Positions 44,905 to 53,652 of a stretch of DNA of 64,000 nucleotides are shown in pieces. Position 1 is the stretch's first letter. Each line of letters begins with the position of its first letter. Source of the stretch: Clostridia bacterium (GTDB taxonomy: Bacteria; Bacillota_A; Clostridia; UBA1212; UBA1255); assembly GCA_017522515.1 (NCBI GenBank), contig JAFWZH010000232.1, positions 20,925 through 84,924 of the forward strand. The letters are read 5' to 3'. The notes under the pieces are model-generated. The model searched no databases. It was not told the DNA's origin and saw only the letters and a program-made list of their open reading frames with translations. The translations under genes and the position numbers were made by a program.

Positions 44905-47205
44905 TTATTTAATCTTCATATTGTCATAATCCTGCCAGAAAAGAGGGTAGGATTTGTTTACTGCATCAGAATCCGTGATAACCATTTTGTCTGAGCAAAC
45001 TGTAGCTGCAATTGCCGCTGTCATAGCTATTCTATGGTCATTATGGCTGTTAACTACGCCGCCTTTCAGACGGAATTTACCCGGCTGGTTACACTGTTTG
45101 TGGCTGCCTTCGATAATCAAACCGTCTTCTGTCGGCTGAATATCAGCACCTAAAGAACCGAGTAAATCGCAAACTGTAGCAATCCTGTCGCTTTCTTTTA
45201 ATTTTAAGCGTTGAGCATTGTAAATTTTGGTTGTGCCTTTTGCACAAGCAGCCGCCAATGACAAAATCGGTACAAGGTCCGGTATGTCGGAAGCGTCAAT
45301 TTCAATACCGTGAAGGTCAGATGGCAGCACCGTTATATCACATAAATTATTATCTGTATGCGATATACTCTTCACTACGGAAACAGTAGCGCCAAAGCGT
45401 TTTAGAATATCAAGAACGGCCTTGTCTCCTTGTGCCGAATCATTGCGAAGCCCCGTAACGCAAACAGGATAATTACCTATTGCTCCGGCAGTTAACCAAA
45501 AGGCAGCGTTTGACCAATCTCCGTCAGCGTAGAAAGACAGCATTCCGTCTTCTTGACGAGATTTTTTGTTGCCGCCAATTAAAATAAGAGAATCGCTTAC
45601 TGCCTTTATATCAACGCCGAAGTGGTTAAGCACCTCTAAAGTCATATCAACGTAGGGGCGTGATTCTAATTTACCGATAATATGAATCTCACTTTTTTCT
45701 CCAAGCAATGGAAGCGCGAAAAGCAGACCTGTTATATATTGTGAAGAAACATTGCCTGCGATTTCAAATTTACCGCCGCGTAATTTGCCGGAAGTTTTAA
45801 AAGGCACCGTTCCAACAGAGTCTACGGAACATCCGTGGTTTATAAGTTCTTCACGAAGAGGTGATAACGGACGATTTGGCAATCTTCCTTCAGGATAAAA
45901 CTGTGCGTTTATACCTAAAGCGCAAGCAACAGGTAACAAAAAGCGTAAAGTAGAACCGCTTTCTCCGCAATAAAGCTGTGCGTCTGCATTTTTTGGCACC
46001 GTATTTGTACGCTCAACTATTATTTCGCTGCCATTTACGGAAATTTTTGTACCTAATGCCTGTAAACATTTTATCGTTGCTGATATATCTTCGGAAAGCT
46101 TGCCACTGCATGTGATTTTGGTGGTAGTACCGTAAAGAGCTGCTGCAATCAGCAATCTATGCACATGAGATTTGGACGGAATCGCGTCCACACTTCCTCT
46201 TAACTGCGGGCGGTAAAACGAAACGGATTTTTTTGCCACATTGTTAATAGGTTTGCCGTCAATGTATGCTTTAAGATTATCAACCACTATATTCACAAGT
46301 CTTTGACGAGCTTCAAAGGAAGCCCATGCAATATGAGGTGTGATAATGCAATTCGGTGCGTCGAAATATGGATGATCGGCACGCATCGGTTCACCATCGA
46401 GTACGTCAATTCCGGCTCCTGCAATTGTACCTTTGTGAAGTGCATTTGCAAGTGCTTCTTCGTCAATAGTGCCGCCTCTTGAAGTGTTAATAATAAAAGC
46501 TGTTTTCTTCATCTTTGATAAAGAGTCTTCGTTTATGATTTTTTTTGTTTTATCAGTCAGAGGACAGTGTATGGTCAAAAAATCTGATTCTGATAGCAAT
46601 TCATCAAAAGATACAACAGGATAAGGACAATTTTTTGGTGCTGTGCGTGTATGAATTATGGGTTGCATACCGAAAGCTTCGCCGATTCTTGCTACGGTTT
46701 TACCAATGGCTCCGTAACCTAAAATTCCTAATTTTTTACCGGAAAGTTCAATAATAGGAAAATCAAAATAAGTAAAAATTTTAGATTTTTTCCAATCTCC
46801 GTCATGCACAGATTTATCATATTTAATTATATTTGATGCTAAATTTAAAATTAATGCAAAAGTATGCTGAGCAACGGAGTCTGTAGAATAACCGGGAACA
46901 TTACTGACTGTGATATTTTGCTTTGACGCAAAAGTTGTATCAATATTGTCATAACCGGTGGCCCACAATCCGATATATTTAAGCTCGGGGCATTTGGATA
47001 AAACTTCTTCTGTAAACTTTGCCTTACTGCAAATTACTGCTTCGGCGCCTTTTACAATGTCTTCTAATTTACCATCGGGAACATTGTCATAAACAGTTAC
47101 ATCTCCGAGGCCGGTTAACATGTCTAAATTTATATCGCCATTTGGAGTAACGGCATTTTTTTCTAAAATAATTATTTTTTTATTACTGTATTTACTTTTA
47201 ACCAT
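44905..47205 (-). CDS. Fusion of D-2-hydroxyacid dehydrogenase and EPSP synthase (AroA)
   Basis: A 766-residue fusion. The N-terminal part (about 1-320) is a D-isomer-specific 2-hydroxyacid dehydrogenase with NAD loop LGILGYGAIGKTVAR, the Arg of INTSRGGTID, the Glu of IDVLDGEP and the His of TPHIAWASFEAR, nearest to the glycerate/hydroxypyruvate reductase type. The C-terminal part (about 325-766) is AroA: PSKSHVHRLLIAAAL, GESGSTLRFLLP, QYITGLLFALPLL, GDWSNAAFW, LKESDRI and HNDHRIAM. Both halves look active. The ATG at 47205 has AGGA 9 bases upstream; ATG 47214 is too near it. It precedes aroC. Confidence 0.92.
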   Translation of the reverse strand: MVKSKYSNKKIIILEKNAVTPNGDINLDMLTGLGDVTVYDNVPDGKLEDIVKGAEAVICSKAKFTEEVLSKCPELKYIGLWATGYDNIDTTFASKQNITVSNVPGYSTDSVAQHTFALILNLASNIIKYDKSVHDGDWKKSKIFTYFDFPIIELSGKKLGILGYGAIGKTVARIGEAFGMQPIIHTRTAPKNCPYPVVSFDELLSESDFLTIHCPLTDKTKKIINEDSLSKMKKTAFIINTSRGGTIDEEALANALHKGTIAGAGIDVLDGEPMRADHPYFDAPNCIITPHIAWASFEARQRLVNIVVDNLKAYIDGKPINNVAKKSVSFYRPQLRGSVDAIPSKSHVHRLLIAAALYGTTTKITCSGKLSEDISATIKCLQALGTKISVNGSEIIVERTNTVPKNADAQLYCGESGSTLRFLLPVACALGINAQFYPEGRLPNRPLSPLREELINHGCSVDSVGTVPFKTSGKLRGGKFEIAGNVSSQYITGLLFALPLLGEKSEIHIIGKLESRPYVDMTLEVLNHFGVDIKAVSDSLILIGGNKKSRQEDGMLSFYADGDWSNAAFWLTAGAIGNYPVCVTGLRNDSAQGDKAVLDILKRFGATVSVVKSISHTDNNLCDITVLPSDLHGIEIDASDIPDLVPILSLAAACAKGTTKIYNAQRLKLKESDRIATVCDLLGSLGADIQPTEDGLIIEGSHKQCNQPGKFRLKGGVVNSHNDHRIAMTAAIAATVCSDKMVITDSDAVNKSYPLFWQDYDNMKIK

Positions 47206-47237
47206 ATCATTCATTCCTGTCTTAGCTTTTTGCCTTT

Positions 47238-48008
47238 TTAACCAATTTGTGAAGTGTTGATTATATCGATTGTATGGGAAGCAATGATTCTTTCCGGTAT
47301 ATCCGGAGTGTACAAATAAGTAGTCAGAATGACTTTTTCGATTAGTTCTTGTTTGGCTGTTGCAGTCAGCTTAATGGATGTAATGATTGTTTCATTTGTC
47401 ATGTTGCTTGTCTCAAGATGACTGTACCAATTGCCGTCCACATGAACATCATCATAAAGATATACTTCAATTAAATCTTTGTTTTGCTCTGTGTCCTCAG
47501 GCCCTTTTATGTCATACTTCATTATATCTCCGGATTTTAGATTAATTTCTAAATTATATGCTATTTTAACGTTTTTTGTGTTTGTGTAAGAGCTCCAGGC
47601 GGTGTTCCAAATGTCTGTAAATTTGCCGCTGAGCGTTCTTTCTCTTGAAGTAATTGCTTCAAAGCAGTCAATATCCTTGCCGGGAACCCAATCTGCGGAA
47701 AAACTGTTTACAAGTATTCTTTTGCCGTCTTCGGCAATATAAAAGTTTAAAGTATCCGGCATGCCCGGCTCTACAGACGGAACTGCTGTAGGTGTAGCCG
47801 TTTCGACTACGGAATGTGTTGCGGTGCTTGTTTCCGGTGTTGCTGTAGCGGAGTGTAAAGTTGGTGGGGAAATAATATTTACGGACTCTTGCGAATTGTC
47901 GCAAGATACGCAAATACATAACATCATAAAAATGACAACAAAGAAAAATAATGTTGCTTTTAAATGTGCGCAACAATTCTTTATATTATAAAAAAAAGTA
48001 TTTGACAT
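47238..48008 (-). CDS. Uncharacterised lipoprotein with Thr/Ala/Pro linker
   Basis: A 256-residue protein with signal segment and lipobox ICVSC (about residues 32-36), a linker of Thr, Ala, Pro and Ser, then a folded domain of about 170 residues with no recognised family. The domain seems mostly beta, with acidic stretches such as YLYDDVHVDGNWYSHLET. AGAAGGAA precedes the ATG. It lies 32 bases before the aromatic operon on the same strand, but a functional tie is doubtful. Confidence 0.7.
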   Translation of the reverse strand: MSNTFFYNIKNCCAHLKATLFFFVVIFMMLCICVSCDNSQESVNIISPPTLHSATATPETSTATHSVVETATPTAVPSVEPGMPDTLNFYIAEDGKRILVNSFSADWVPGKDIDCFEAITSRERTLSGKFTDIWNTAWSSYTNTKNVKIAYNLEINLKSGDIMKYDIKGPEDTEQNKDLIEVYLYDDVHVDGNWYSHLETSNMTNETIITSIKLTATAKQELIEKVILTTYLYTPDIPERIIASHTIDIINTSQIG

Positions 48009-48102
48009 GTTAAAACATTCCTTCTGCTTAGATGTGTCTGTTTTGACAAACAGAATTAGATGAATTATATCATATGAACAATAAAAATACTATAAAAATT
48101 TT

Positions 48103-48129
48103 AAAGCTGCCATCTATTGAGGCAGCTTT
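48103..48129 (-). terminator. Intrinsic terminator after the C_GCAxxG_C_C gene
   Basis: AAAGCTGCC and GGCAGCTTT form a 9-pair stem around ATCTATTGA; on the minus strand it is followed by AAAATTTTTAT. Confidence 0.6.
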
Positions 48130-48143
48130 TAGTGAATGTTTGT

Positions 48144-48617
48144 TTAAATTTTCAAATAAGCTTCTAAAATCTCAGCTGCGTCGCCTACAAATTCTCCGCA
48201 AGGACGTTTTTTATAGTATTCTGATGTGCGCTTTGCGGGGGGAGTGGAAGAGCTGATTTCCGTAGCAGAAACAGGAGGACGCCCTGAATACTCTCCGCTT
48301 AGCAATTCACGACAAATTATACTGCTGTTTTGTTCTTTGAATTTTGAAGCCAGTTCTTGAACTCGTTTGTAATGCTCGGTCTTAGAAACTAAATCTGTGG
48401 GATCTTTATAGCCTTTTATCAGACCTATTGCCATAAACATGCCTGAAACAGCACCGCAAACCTCCCGAAGCTTGCCCATTCCGCCTCCAAAAGATGACGC
48501 AATCAAAGCAGATTGCTCTATCGTAAGTCCTGTCAAATCTTGGAATGCTAAAAGCACAGATTGAGAACAGTTATAGCCTTGTTTAAAATAGTTAATTGCA
48601 GTTTCTCGTCTTGTCAT
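48144..48617 (-). CDS. C_GCAxxG_C_C family putative redox protein
   Basis: A 157-residue protein of the C_GCAxxG_C_C family: Cys in QGYNCSQSVLLAF, the region SSFGGGMGKLREVCGAVSGMFMAIG, Cys in SIICRELL and KRPCGEFVGDAAE. The conserved cysteines suggest iron-sulfur or redox duty, but no reaction is proven. No clear ribosome binding site is seen. It starts 8 bases after the Mrp gene, and a tie between the two (cluster handling) is an inference. Confidence 0.88.
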   Translation of the reverse strand: MTRRETAINYFKQGYNCSQSVLLAFQDLTGLTIEQSALIASSFGGGMGKLREVCGAVSGMFMAIGLIKGYKDPTDLVSKTEHYKRVQELASKFKEQNSSIICRELLSGEYSGRPPVSATEISSSTPPAKRTSEYYKKRPCGEFVGDAAEILEAYLKI

Positions 48618-48625
48618 GGTTTTAT

Positions 48626-49450
48626 TTATATCTTTTCAAGAGCGTCTGCCAATTTGTCAAGTGCGTCATTTTCAAAAAGCTCAATTGTTCCCTTGTCGCA
48701 GGCAGCAGTAAGTTTGCCGTCTATGGGAATTTTTGCAACTAACGGAATGTTATGCTTTGCGGCTATTTCGTCAATATGGCTTTCTCCGTATATTTTATGC
48801 TCTTTGCCGCAATCAGGGCAAACATAATAAGACATGTTTTCTACTATACCAAGAACAGGAATATTCATGAGATTTGCCATATTAACAGCTTTCTCAACGA
48901 TCATTGAAACAAGTTCTTGAGGGGAAGTTACTATGATTATGCCGCAAATAGGAAGTGACTGGAAAACAGTTAAAGGCACATCTCCTGTTCCGGGAGGCAT
49001 GTCCACAAACATAAAATCAACGTCTTCCCATATAACGTCAGTCCAGAACTGCTTAACCGTACCTGCAATAATCGGACCGCGCCATACTACAGGATCAGTT
49101 TCGTTCTCAAGAAGCAAATTAAGAGACATGGTTTTTATGCCGGTTTTTGTTAAAACAGGATAAATACCGGCCTCGTCACCTGTGGCTTTTTCTTTTAACC
49201 CGAAGGCCTTGGGAATAGAGGGACCTGTAATGTCTGCATCTAAAATTGCTGTTTGATAATCTTTGCGACGCATGTTAACGGCCATAAGAGAGGTTACCAA
49301 GGATTTACCAACGCCACCCTTGCCGCTTACAACGGCAATAACCTTTTTAATATCTGAACCAACGTGGGGCTTTTCCAATAAGGATTCAGGCTGTCTGCTT
49401 GAACAGTTTGCACTGCAATTTGAACAGTCATGATTGCATCCTTCGCTCAT
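48626..49450 (-). CDS. mrp: Mrp/NBP35 family iron-sulfur cluster carrier ATPase
   Basis: A 274-residue P-loop ATPase that carries and hands over 4Fe-4S clusters. The N-terminus has a cysteine set (CNHDCSNCSANC), the deviant Walker A is VVSGKGGVGKSLVTS, the Walker B region is FVDMPPGTGDVPLT, and the bridging CxxC is in YYVCPDCGKEH. The start at 49450 has AAGGAG 9 bases upstream; an ATG 39 bases earlier is in frame but has no site. It precedes the C_GCAxxG_C_C gene. Confidence 0.93.
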   Translation of the reverse strand: MSEGCNHDCSNCSANCSSRQPESLLEKPHVGSDIKKVIAVVSGKGGVGKSLVTSLMAVNMRRKDYQTAILDADITGPSIPKAFGLKEKATGDEAGIYPVLTKTGIKTMSLNLLLENETDPVVWRGPIIAGTVKQFWTDVIWEDVDFMFVDMPPGTGDVPLTVFQSLPICGIIIVTSPQELVSMIVEKAVNMANLMNIPVLGIVENMSYYVCPDCGKEHKIYGESHIDEIAAKHNIPLVAKIPIDGKLTAACDKGTIELFENDALDKLADALEKI

Positions 49451-49532
49451 TTTATACATCTCCTTATACAAATACAAATTAAAGTACAAGTAGTATTATA
49501 TCACATGTAGTTTAAAATACAAAAACAAATTA

Positions 49533-49583
49533 AATATAAAAGAACGACAGCCAAGCGTGGATTGCATTACGCTCGGCTGTCGT
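49533..49583 (-). terminator. Strong intrinsic terminator after fakA
   Basis: On the minus strand ACGACAGCCGAGCGT (49583-49569) pairs with ACGCTTGGCTGTCGT (49558-49544), 15 pairs with one G-U, then TCTTTTATATTT. Confidence 0.88.
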
Positions 49584-49619
49584 TTTGGAATGGTTTATTT
49601 GTTTAAGGAAAATGCTTAA

Positions 49620-51260
49620 TCATAATGCAATCAGGATGTAACTGTAGATTTCCTGTTTGCCTTCAACACAATATACTTCGATACCGTGTTTGCTTTCAAT
49701 GTAGTTTTTAATTTCATCGGCTTCTTCTAAAGAAGAATCAACACCGTTGATTAAAATACAAATATCGTGAGATTTTAAATCCATATTATCACACATTGCC
49801 AATGTAGCAGATTTTCTGTCAGGTTGAGCGGAAAGAATGTTTTTGCCTACAAAACCTATATAATCACCTTTGTGCACTTGTACGTCTTGCATATCGGCAT
49901 CACGAACACATTGTGAAACTTCTGCAGTGATAACATTTTCCATACCGGCATTGAAAATAGCTTCGACTTCGTCAGGATCCGTAAGTTCTCCATCAGTCAT
50001 TGTTAATGCTGCGTATCCGTCGCCGATTGTCTTGCTGTTAATAATTCTTACATCGGCTTTCTTATAAAGTTGTGCAGCTTGCTTTGCAGCTAAGATTACA
50101 TTAGAGTTATTCGGGAAAACAAAAATTGTTTCTGCATTGATTTTATCAAAAGCTTTTAAAAAGTCTTCAGAGGAAGGATTCATGCTCTGTCCGCCCTCTA
50201 CGATAACATCTGCACCTATTTCACGGAAAGTCTGTTGTATTCCTTCTCCGCAAGCTACAGCAACTACGCCATAAACTTTGCGTTCTGTTTTGTCGTCTTC
50301 TTCGGGAAGTGTATTATTGTGTTGTAAAGTCATGTTTTCTATTTTTAATTTCAAAAATTCGCCATATTGCTGGCAGAAAGCAAGAACTTTGTCAGGTGTT
50401 TTTGTATGAACGTGTATTTTTACAATACTTCCTGTTTTGAAGGCTGCAATTGAATCGCCTAAGGTTTGCAGAAAGTCAGTGATGATTGTGATGTCAAAAT
50501 TCTCAATATCAGTTTTAGCATTTTGAAGTCTTACGAGCAATTCTGTGCAATAACCGAACTCCAATACACTGTCTTCGTTGAAAGCGTCTAAATTAAGCTC
50601 TGTCGTATTATTTGAGGAGGGGAGAGTATTAAGCTCTGCATAGTCAAAACTTGTATCCCCGTCAAGAGCACTGAACATACCTTCGACTATACAAATCAAT
50701 CCTGCTGCACCGGAATCTACAACACCTGCCTTTTTTAACATAGGAAGCAAATCGGGAGTACGGTCAAGAGAACGTTTTCCTTCTTCTATGAATGAACCTA
50801 AAAAGCCTTCAGCATCCTCACTTTTCTTTGTAGATGCAAATTCCGTAGCATCACGAGCAACTGTTAATATTGTACCCTCAGTAGGTTTCATTACAGCATT
50901 GTATGCATGTTTTACACCCATTCTGAATGCTTTGCTGAGTTGGTGTGAATCGGCAACATCAGATTCGCTTAAACCAGTAGCAATACCATCAAAAAACTGC
51001 GATAAAATAACGCCGGAATTACCTCGGGCGCTGAAAAGCATTCCGTCAGCTACATTTCGTGAAACCTCAGCCAATGAAGGACTTTCACTTTTTAATGCAT
51101 CAACTCCTCCCATAAGGGTAAGGAGCATATTGTCACCTGTATCTCCATCCGGAATAGGAAAAACATTTAAATCATTTATTTCTCCGGCATGATTGCGCAA
51201 ATTAATTGCGGCACGCTTTAACATATTTGAATATGCAATACCATCTATCTGTTTTGACAT
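49620..51260 (-). CDS. fakA: Fatty acid kinase catalytic subunit (DAK2 domain, YloV/FakA)
   Basis: A 546-residue kinase that phosphorylates fatty acids held by FakB, giving acyl phosphates for lipid synthesis. The DAK2/DhaL nucleotide site is NVFPIPDGDTGDNMLLTLMGG and ARGNSGVILSQFF (about residues 35-85), followed by MKPTEGTILTVARDA and a DegV-like C-terminal half. AAGGAGA precedes the ATG. The fakB-type gene lies 11 bases upstream in the same operon, which supports the assignment. Confidence 0.93.
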   Translation of the reverse strand: MSKQIDGIAYSNMLKRAAINLRNHAGEINDLNVFPIPDGDTGDNMLLTLMGGVDALKSESPSLAEVSRNVADGMLFSARGNSGVILSQFFDGIATGLSESDVADSHQLSKAFRMGVKHAYNAVMKPTEGTILTVARDATEFASTKKSEDAEGFLGSFIEEGKRSLDRTPDLLPMLKKAGVVDSGAAGLICIVEGMFSALDGDTSFDYAELNTLPSSNNTTELNLDAFNEDSVLEFGYCTELLVRLQNAKTDIENFDITIITDFLQTLGDSIAAFKTGSIVKIHVHTKTPDKVLAFCQQYGEFLKLKIENMTLQHNNTLPEEDDKTERKVYGVVAVACGEGIQQTFREIGADVIVEGGQSMNPSSEDFLKAFDKINAETIFVFPNNSNVILAAKQAAQLYKKADVRIINSKTIGDGYAALTMTDGELTDPDEVEAIFNAGMENVITAEVSQCVRDADMQDVQVHKGDYIGFVGKNILSAQPDRKSATLAMCDNMDLKSHDICILINGVDSSLEEADEIKNYIESKHGIEVYCVEGKQEIYSYILIAL

Positions 51261-51271
51261 AAATTATCTCC

Positions 51272-52138
51272 TTATTTATTTACACCCAAGAAAAAGAGTG
51301 CTAATGTTCCGGGGCCTGAATGTGCGCCTATTACGGGGCCTGTGTAAACTACCATGTCGATATCACGTCCGTAATTGTTCTTTATCATGTCGGCTAAAAG
51401 TTGTGCATCGTCGTGGCAATCTCCATGGCAAATAAAAATGGGACCGGTGCTTTTATCAATGGCAAGCTCACCGTATTTATCAGCCAAAGCTTTAATTGAC
51501 GCTTTTCGACCGCGAACTTTCGTAACAGGAACCAAATGTCCTTCGTCATCAACATGAAGAACAGGTTTAATACCAAGCATTCCGCCTATAAAAGCTGCTG
51601 CTGGGCTTACTCTGCCGCCGCGTTTTAAGTAAACCAAATCATCTACTGTAAACCAATGACAAATATGAGGAACTGTTTCTTTTATATATTTCTCAAGCTC
51701 CTCAATAGTTGCCCCTGCCTCTTTCTTTTGAACAGCTAAATAGAGTAACATTCCAAAACCGGCAGAAGCTGCAAGGCTGTCAACAGTAATTATCTTTGAG
51801 TCGGGATAAACCTCAGAAAGTGCTTTGCAGGCAAAAGCGCCTGAGTTACAAGTTGTACTGAGTCCTGTAGAAAAAGCAAGATATAAAATATCGTTGCCTT
51901 TTTTTATTTCTTCTTCAAAGGCCTGTTTGAATTTTTCTGAATTGGCAGCGGATGTTTTTGCTACGCTGCCGTCACGCATTTTTTGATAGAAGGTCTTTGG
52001 TGCGATTTCGCTGTTAGACCAAATCTTTTCTTCACTCTCGAATTTAAGAGTTAAGTCAATACATTTTACATTCCATTTTTCAAGTGTACTTAATTCCATG
52101 TCGCAAGCGGAATCAGTGAATATAACATAATTTTTCAT
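51272..52138 (-). CDS. fakB: DegV family fatty-acid-binding protein (FakB type)
   Basis: A 288-residue DegV protein that binds a fatty acid and presents it to FakA. The N-terminus YVIFTDSACDMELS and LAFSTGLSTTCNSG hold the head-group-binding Ser/Thr residues; LKRGGRVSPAAAFIGGMLGIKPVLH is typical (in parts). The start at 52138 has GGAGG 9 bases upstream; an ATG 75 bases earlier would add a Tyr-rich stretch not seen in the family. It is directly followed by fakA. Confidence 0.92.
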   Translation of the reverse strand: MKNYVIFTDSACDMELSTLEKWNVKCIDLTLKFESEEKIWSNSEIAPKTFYQKMRDGSVAKTSAANSEKFKQAFEEEIKKGNDILYLAFSTGLSTTCNSGAFACKALSEVYPDSKIITVDSLAASAGFGMLLYLAVQKKEAGATIEELEKYIKETVPHICHWFTVDDLVYLKRGGRVSPAAAFIGGMLGIKPVLHVDDEGHLVPVTKVRGRKASIKALADKYGELAIDKSTGPIFICHGDCHDDAQLLADMIKNNYGRDIDMVVYTGPVIGAHSGPGTLALFFLGVNK

Positions 52139-52253
52139 CTGTGCAATCCTCCGTATGCATTTATTATACGCATATATTATATAACGGAAACAAAAATAGT
52201 CACTAAACTTCACTCTTCTATGACTATACTATTGGTAGACACGATTGTAGAAT

Positions 52254-52285
52254 TAAAAAAACACACTCTACCAAGGGTAGAGTGT
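52254..52285 (-). terminator. Intrinsic terminator after the membrane XRE gene
   Basis: ACACTCTACC and GGTAGAGTGT form a 10-pair stem with a 3-base loop; on the minus strand it is followed by seven T after a G. Confidence 0.88.
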
Positions 52286-52303
52286 AAGGAATACAGCCAA
52301 ATC

Positions 52304-52933
52304 TTAAAGCTTTTTTGTTCTCTTGCTGCCGGAGAATCTCATGCCGGACCAAAGAAAAATAATAGCCTGTCCCGGTATACCAAGTGCAAATAATAAAAGA
52401 ACTTTAATGCCGCACCAGCGTAAAATGAAGTATAGAACAGCTATTACAGACCACATTAAAAGTGAAATAATAATAAAATTATGCCTTTTGTTAAACCAAA
52501 CAGAATTAAATATTAATCCTAATATTAAGGATATCGGTATCGCAAACATAAAAGGCGAAACACACCAAATGTTATTAGGTGAAACAGTATTTACTATAAC
52601 AAAAGCAACTGTTGCCAAAAGCCATACGAGTAAAATACTCATCCACATTATTATTTTGCAGTTACGTTTTTTTCGTCTGTCGAGGAAGTTCTTTTTTCTC
52701 ATACGTTCTTCCTGTTCGTGGTGTTCCGGTTGCAGCAAATAATCAACTGTCACACGGAATGTATCTGCTATACTTTTTAATACCGTCACATCGGGAAGCG
52801 ATTCGCCTCGTTCCCACTTTGAAACAGCCTTGTCGGAATAATTTAATTTCTCTGCAAGCTCTGCTTGTGTCATATTGTTTTTGCGGCGCAAGTCCGTTAT
52901 ATTTCGAGCTATAATAAGCTTAATTTCATCCAT
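52304..52933 (-). CDS. XRE-family regulator with C-terminal membrane domain
   Basis: A 209-residue protein: an XRE helix-turn-helix domain at about residues 5-60 (LRRKNNMTQAELAEKLNYSD and KAVSKWERGESLPDV), a basic charged stretch, and four hydrophobic segments in the second half. Such membrane-tied regulators are common in Firmicutes and may sense envelope state; the signal is unknown. The start is ATG 52933; a GTG or ATG shortly before is possible. It stands alone with its own terminator. Confidence 0.85.
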   Translation of the reverse strand: MDEIKLIIARNITDLRRKNNMTQAELAEKLNYSDKAVSKWERGESLPDVTVLKSIADTFRVTVDYLLQPEHHEQEERMRKKNFLDRRKKRNCKIIMWMSILLVWLLATVAFVIVNTVSPNNIWCVSPFMFAIPISLILGLIFNSVWFNKRHNFIIISLLMWSVIAVLYFILRWCGIKVLLLFALGIPGQAIIFLWSGMRFSGSKRTKKL

Positions 52934-53006
52934 TAATATCACCATCTCAATTATCTCACAGAGAAGTTTGGCTTGTCAAGCAAGAGTATCATAAATGTTT
53001 TTATTA

Positions 53007-53035
53007 TTGTATAAAAAATTTTTTTGTGATAGAAT
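53007..53035 (+). promoter_or_regulatory. Promoter of the papain-like/galactosidase/epimerase operon
   Basis: TTGTAT at 53007-53012 and TAGAAT at 53030-53035 with a 17-base spacer, 32 bases before the TTG start. Confidence 0.65.
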
Positions 53036-53067
53036 GCGAACATTAAGATGTAAAAGGAGATTTTAAC

Positions 53068-53652
53068 TTGGTACTTACAGATTGTTCACAGCAAAATATC
53101 CGGTTAAAGGACGAGCTGTGCTATGCATATATTGTTGTCAGTCAGACAGGAACAATTTTGTCAAAAATAATCAGGCTGATAACTAAGGCTCAATACAATC
53201 ATGTTTCGTTAAGCCTTAAAAGTGACTTGAGCACAATGTATTCTTTTGGCAGAGTAAATCCGTACAATCCTGTGGTGGGTGGTTTGGTGATTGAATCGCC
53301 AAAAATTGGCACTTTTGCACGTTTTAAAGAAACTGAGGTAATTATCGTGAAGGTCGAGATTACCGAAGAACAAAAAAATAAATTAAAAAACAGATTGGAA
53401 TCCATGTACCGCAGACGAAAGCTTTACCACTATAATTATTTAGGTTTATTTCTTGCTGCGCTACATATATGTTATAAGAAGAAAAATTGTTATTATTGTT
53501 CAGAGTTTGTAAGAGATGTACTTATTAAGTCAAGAATCTTTGCGGAGGAAAAGTTTGACAAAATAATTCATCCTATGAAATTTTTAAAACTCGAAGAGGC
53601 TAATGTTATATATCAAGGTAAACTAAGACTTTTTAATGAGGAGGAAATATGA
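53068..53652 (+). CDS. Permuted NlpC/P60-like (YiiX/YebB type) protein
   Basis: A 194-residue protein with the circularly permuted papain-like pattern: His comes first, in AQYNHVSLSLK (about residue 50), and Cys later, in KKNCYYCSEFVRDVL (about residue 145). This fits YiiX/YebB-like thiol hydrolases, which cut amide bonds of peptidoglycan or lipids. There is no signal peptide. The start is TTG with AAGGAGA 8 bases before it. It overlaps the alpha-galactosidase gene by 4 bases, an odd partner. Confidence 0.75.
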   Translation: MVLTDCSQQNIRLKDELCYAYIVVSQTGTILSKIIRLITKAQYNHVSLSLKSDLSTMYSFGRVNPYNPVVGGLVIESPKIGTFARFKETEVIIVKVEITEEQKNKLKNRLESMYRRRKLYHYNYLGLFLAALHICYKKKNCYYCSEFVRDVLIKSRIFAEEKFDKIIHPMKFLKLEEANVIYQGKLRLFNEEEI

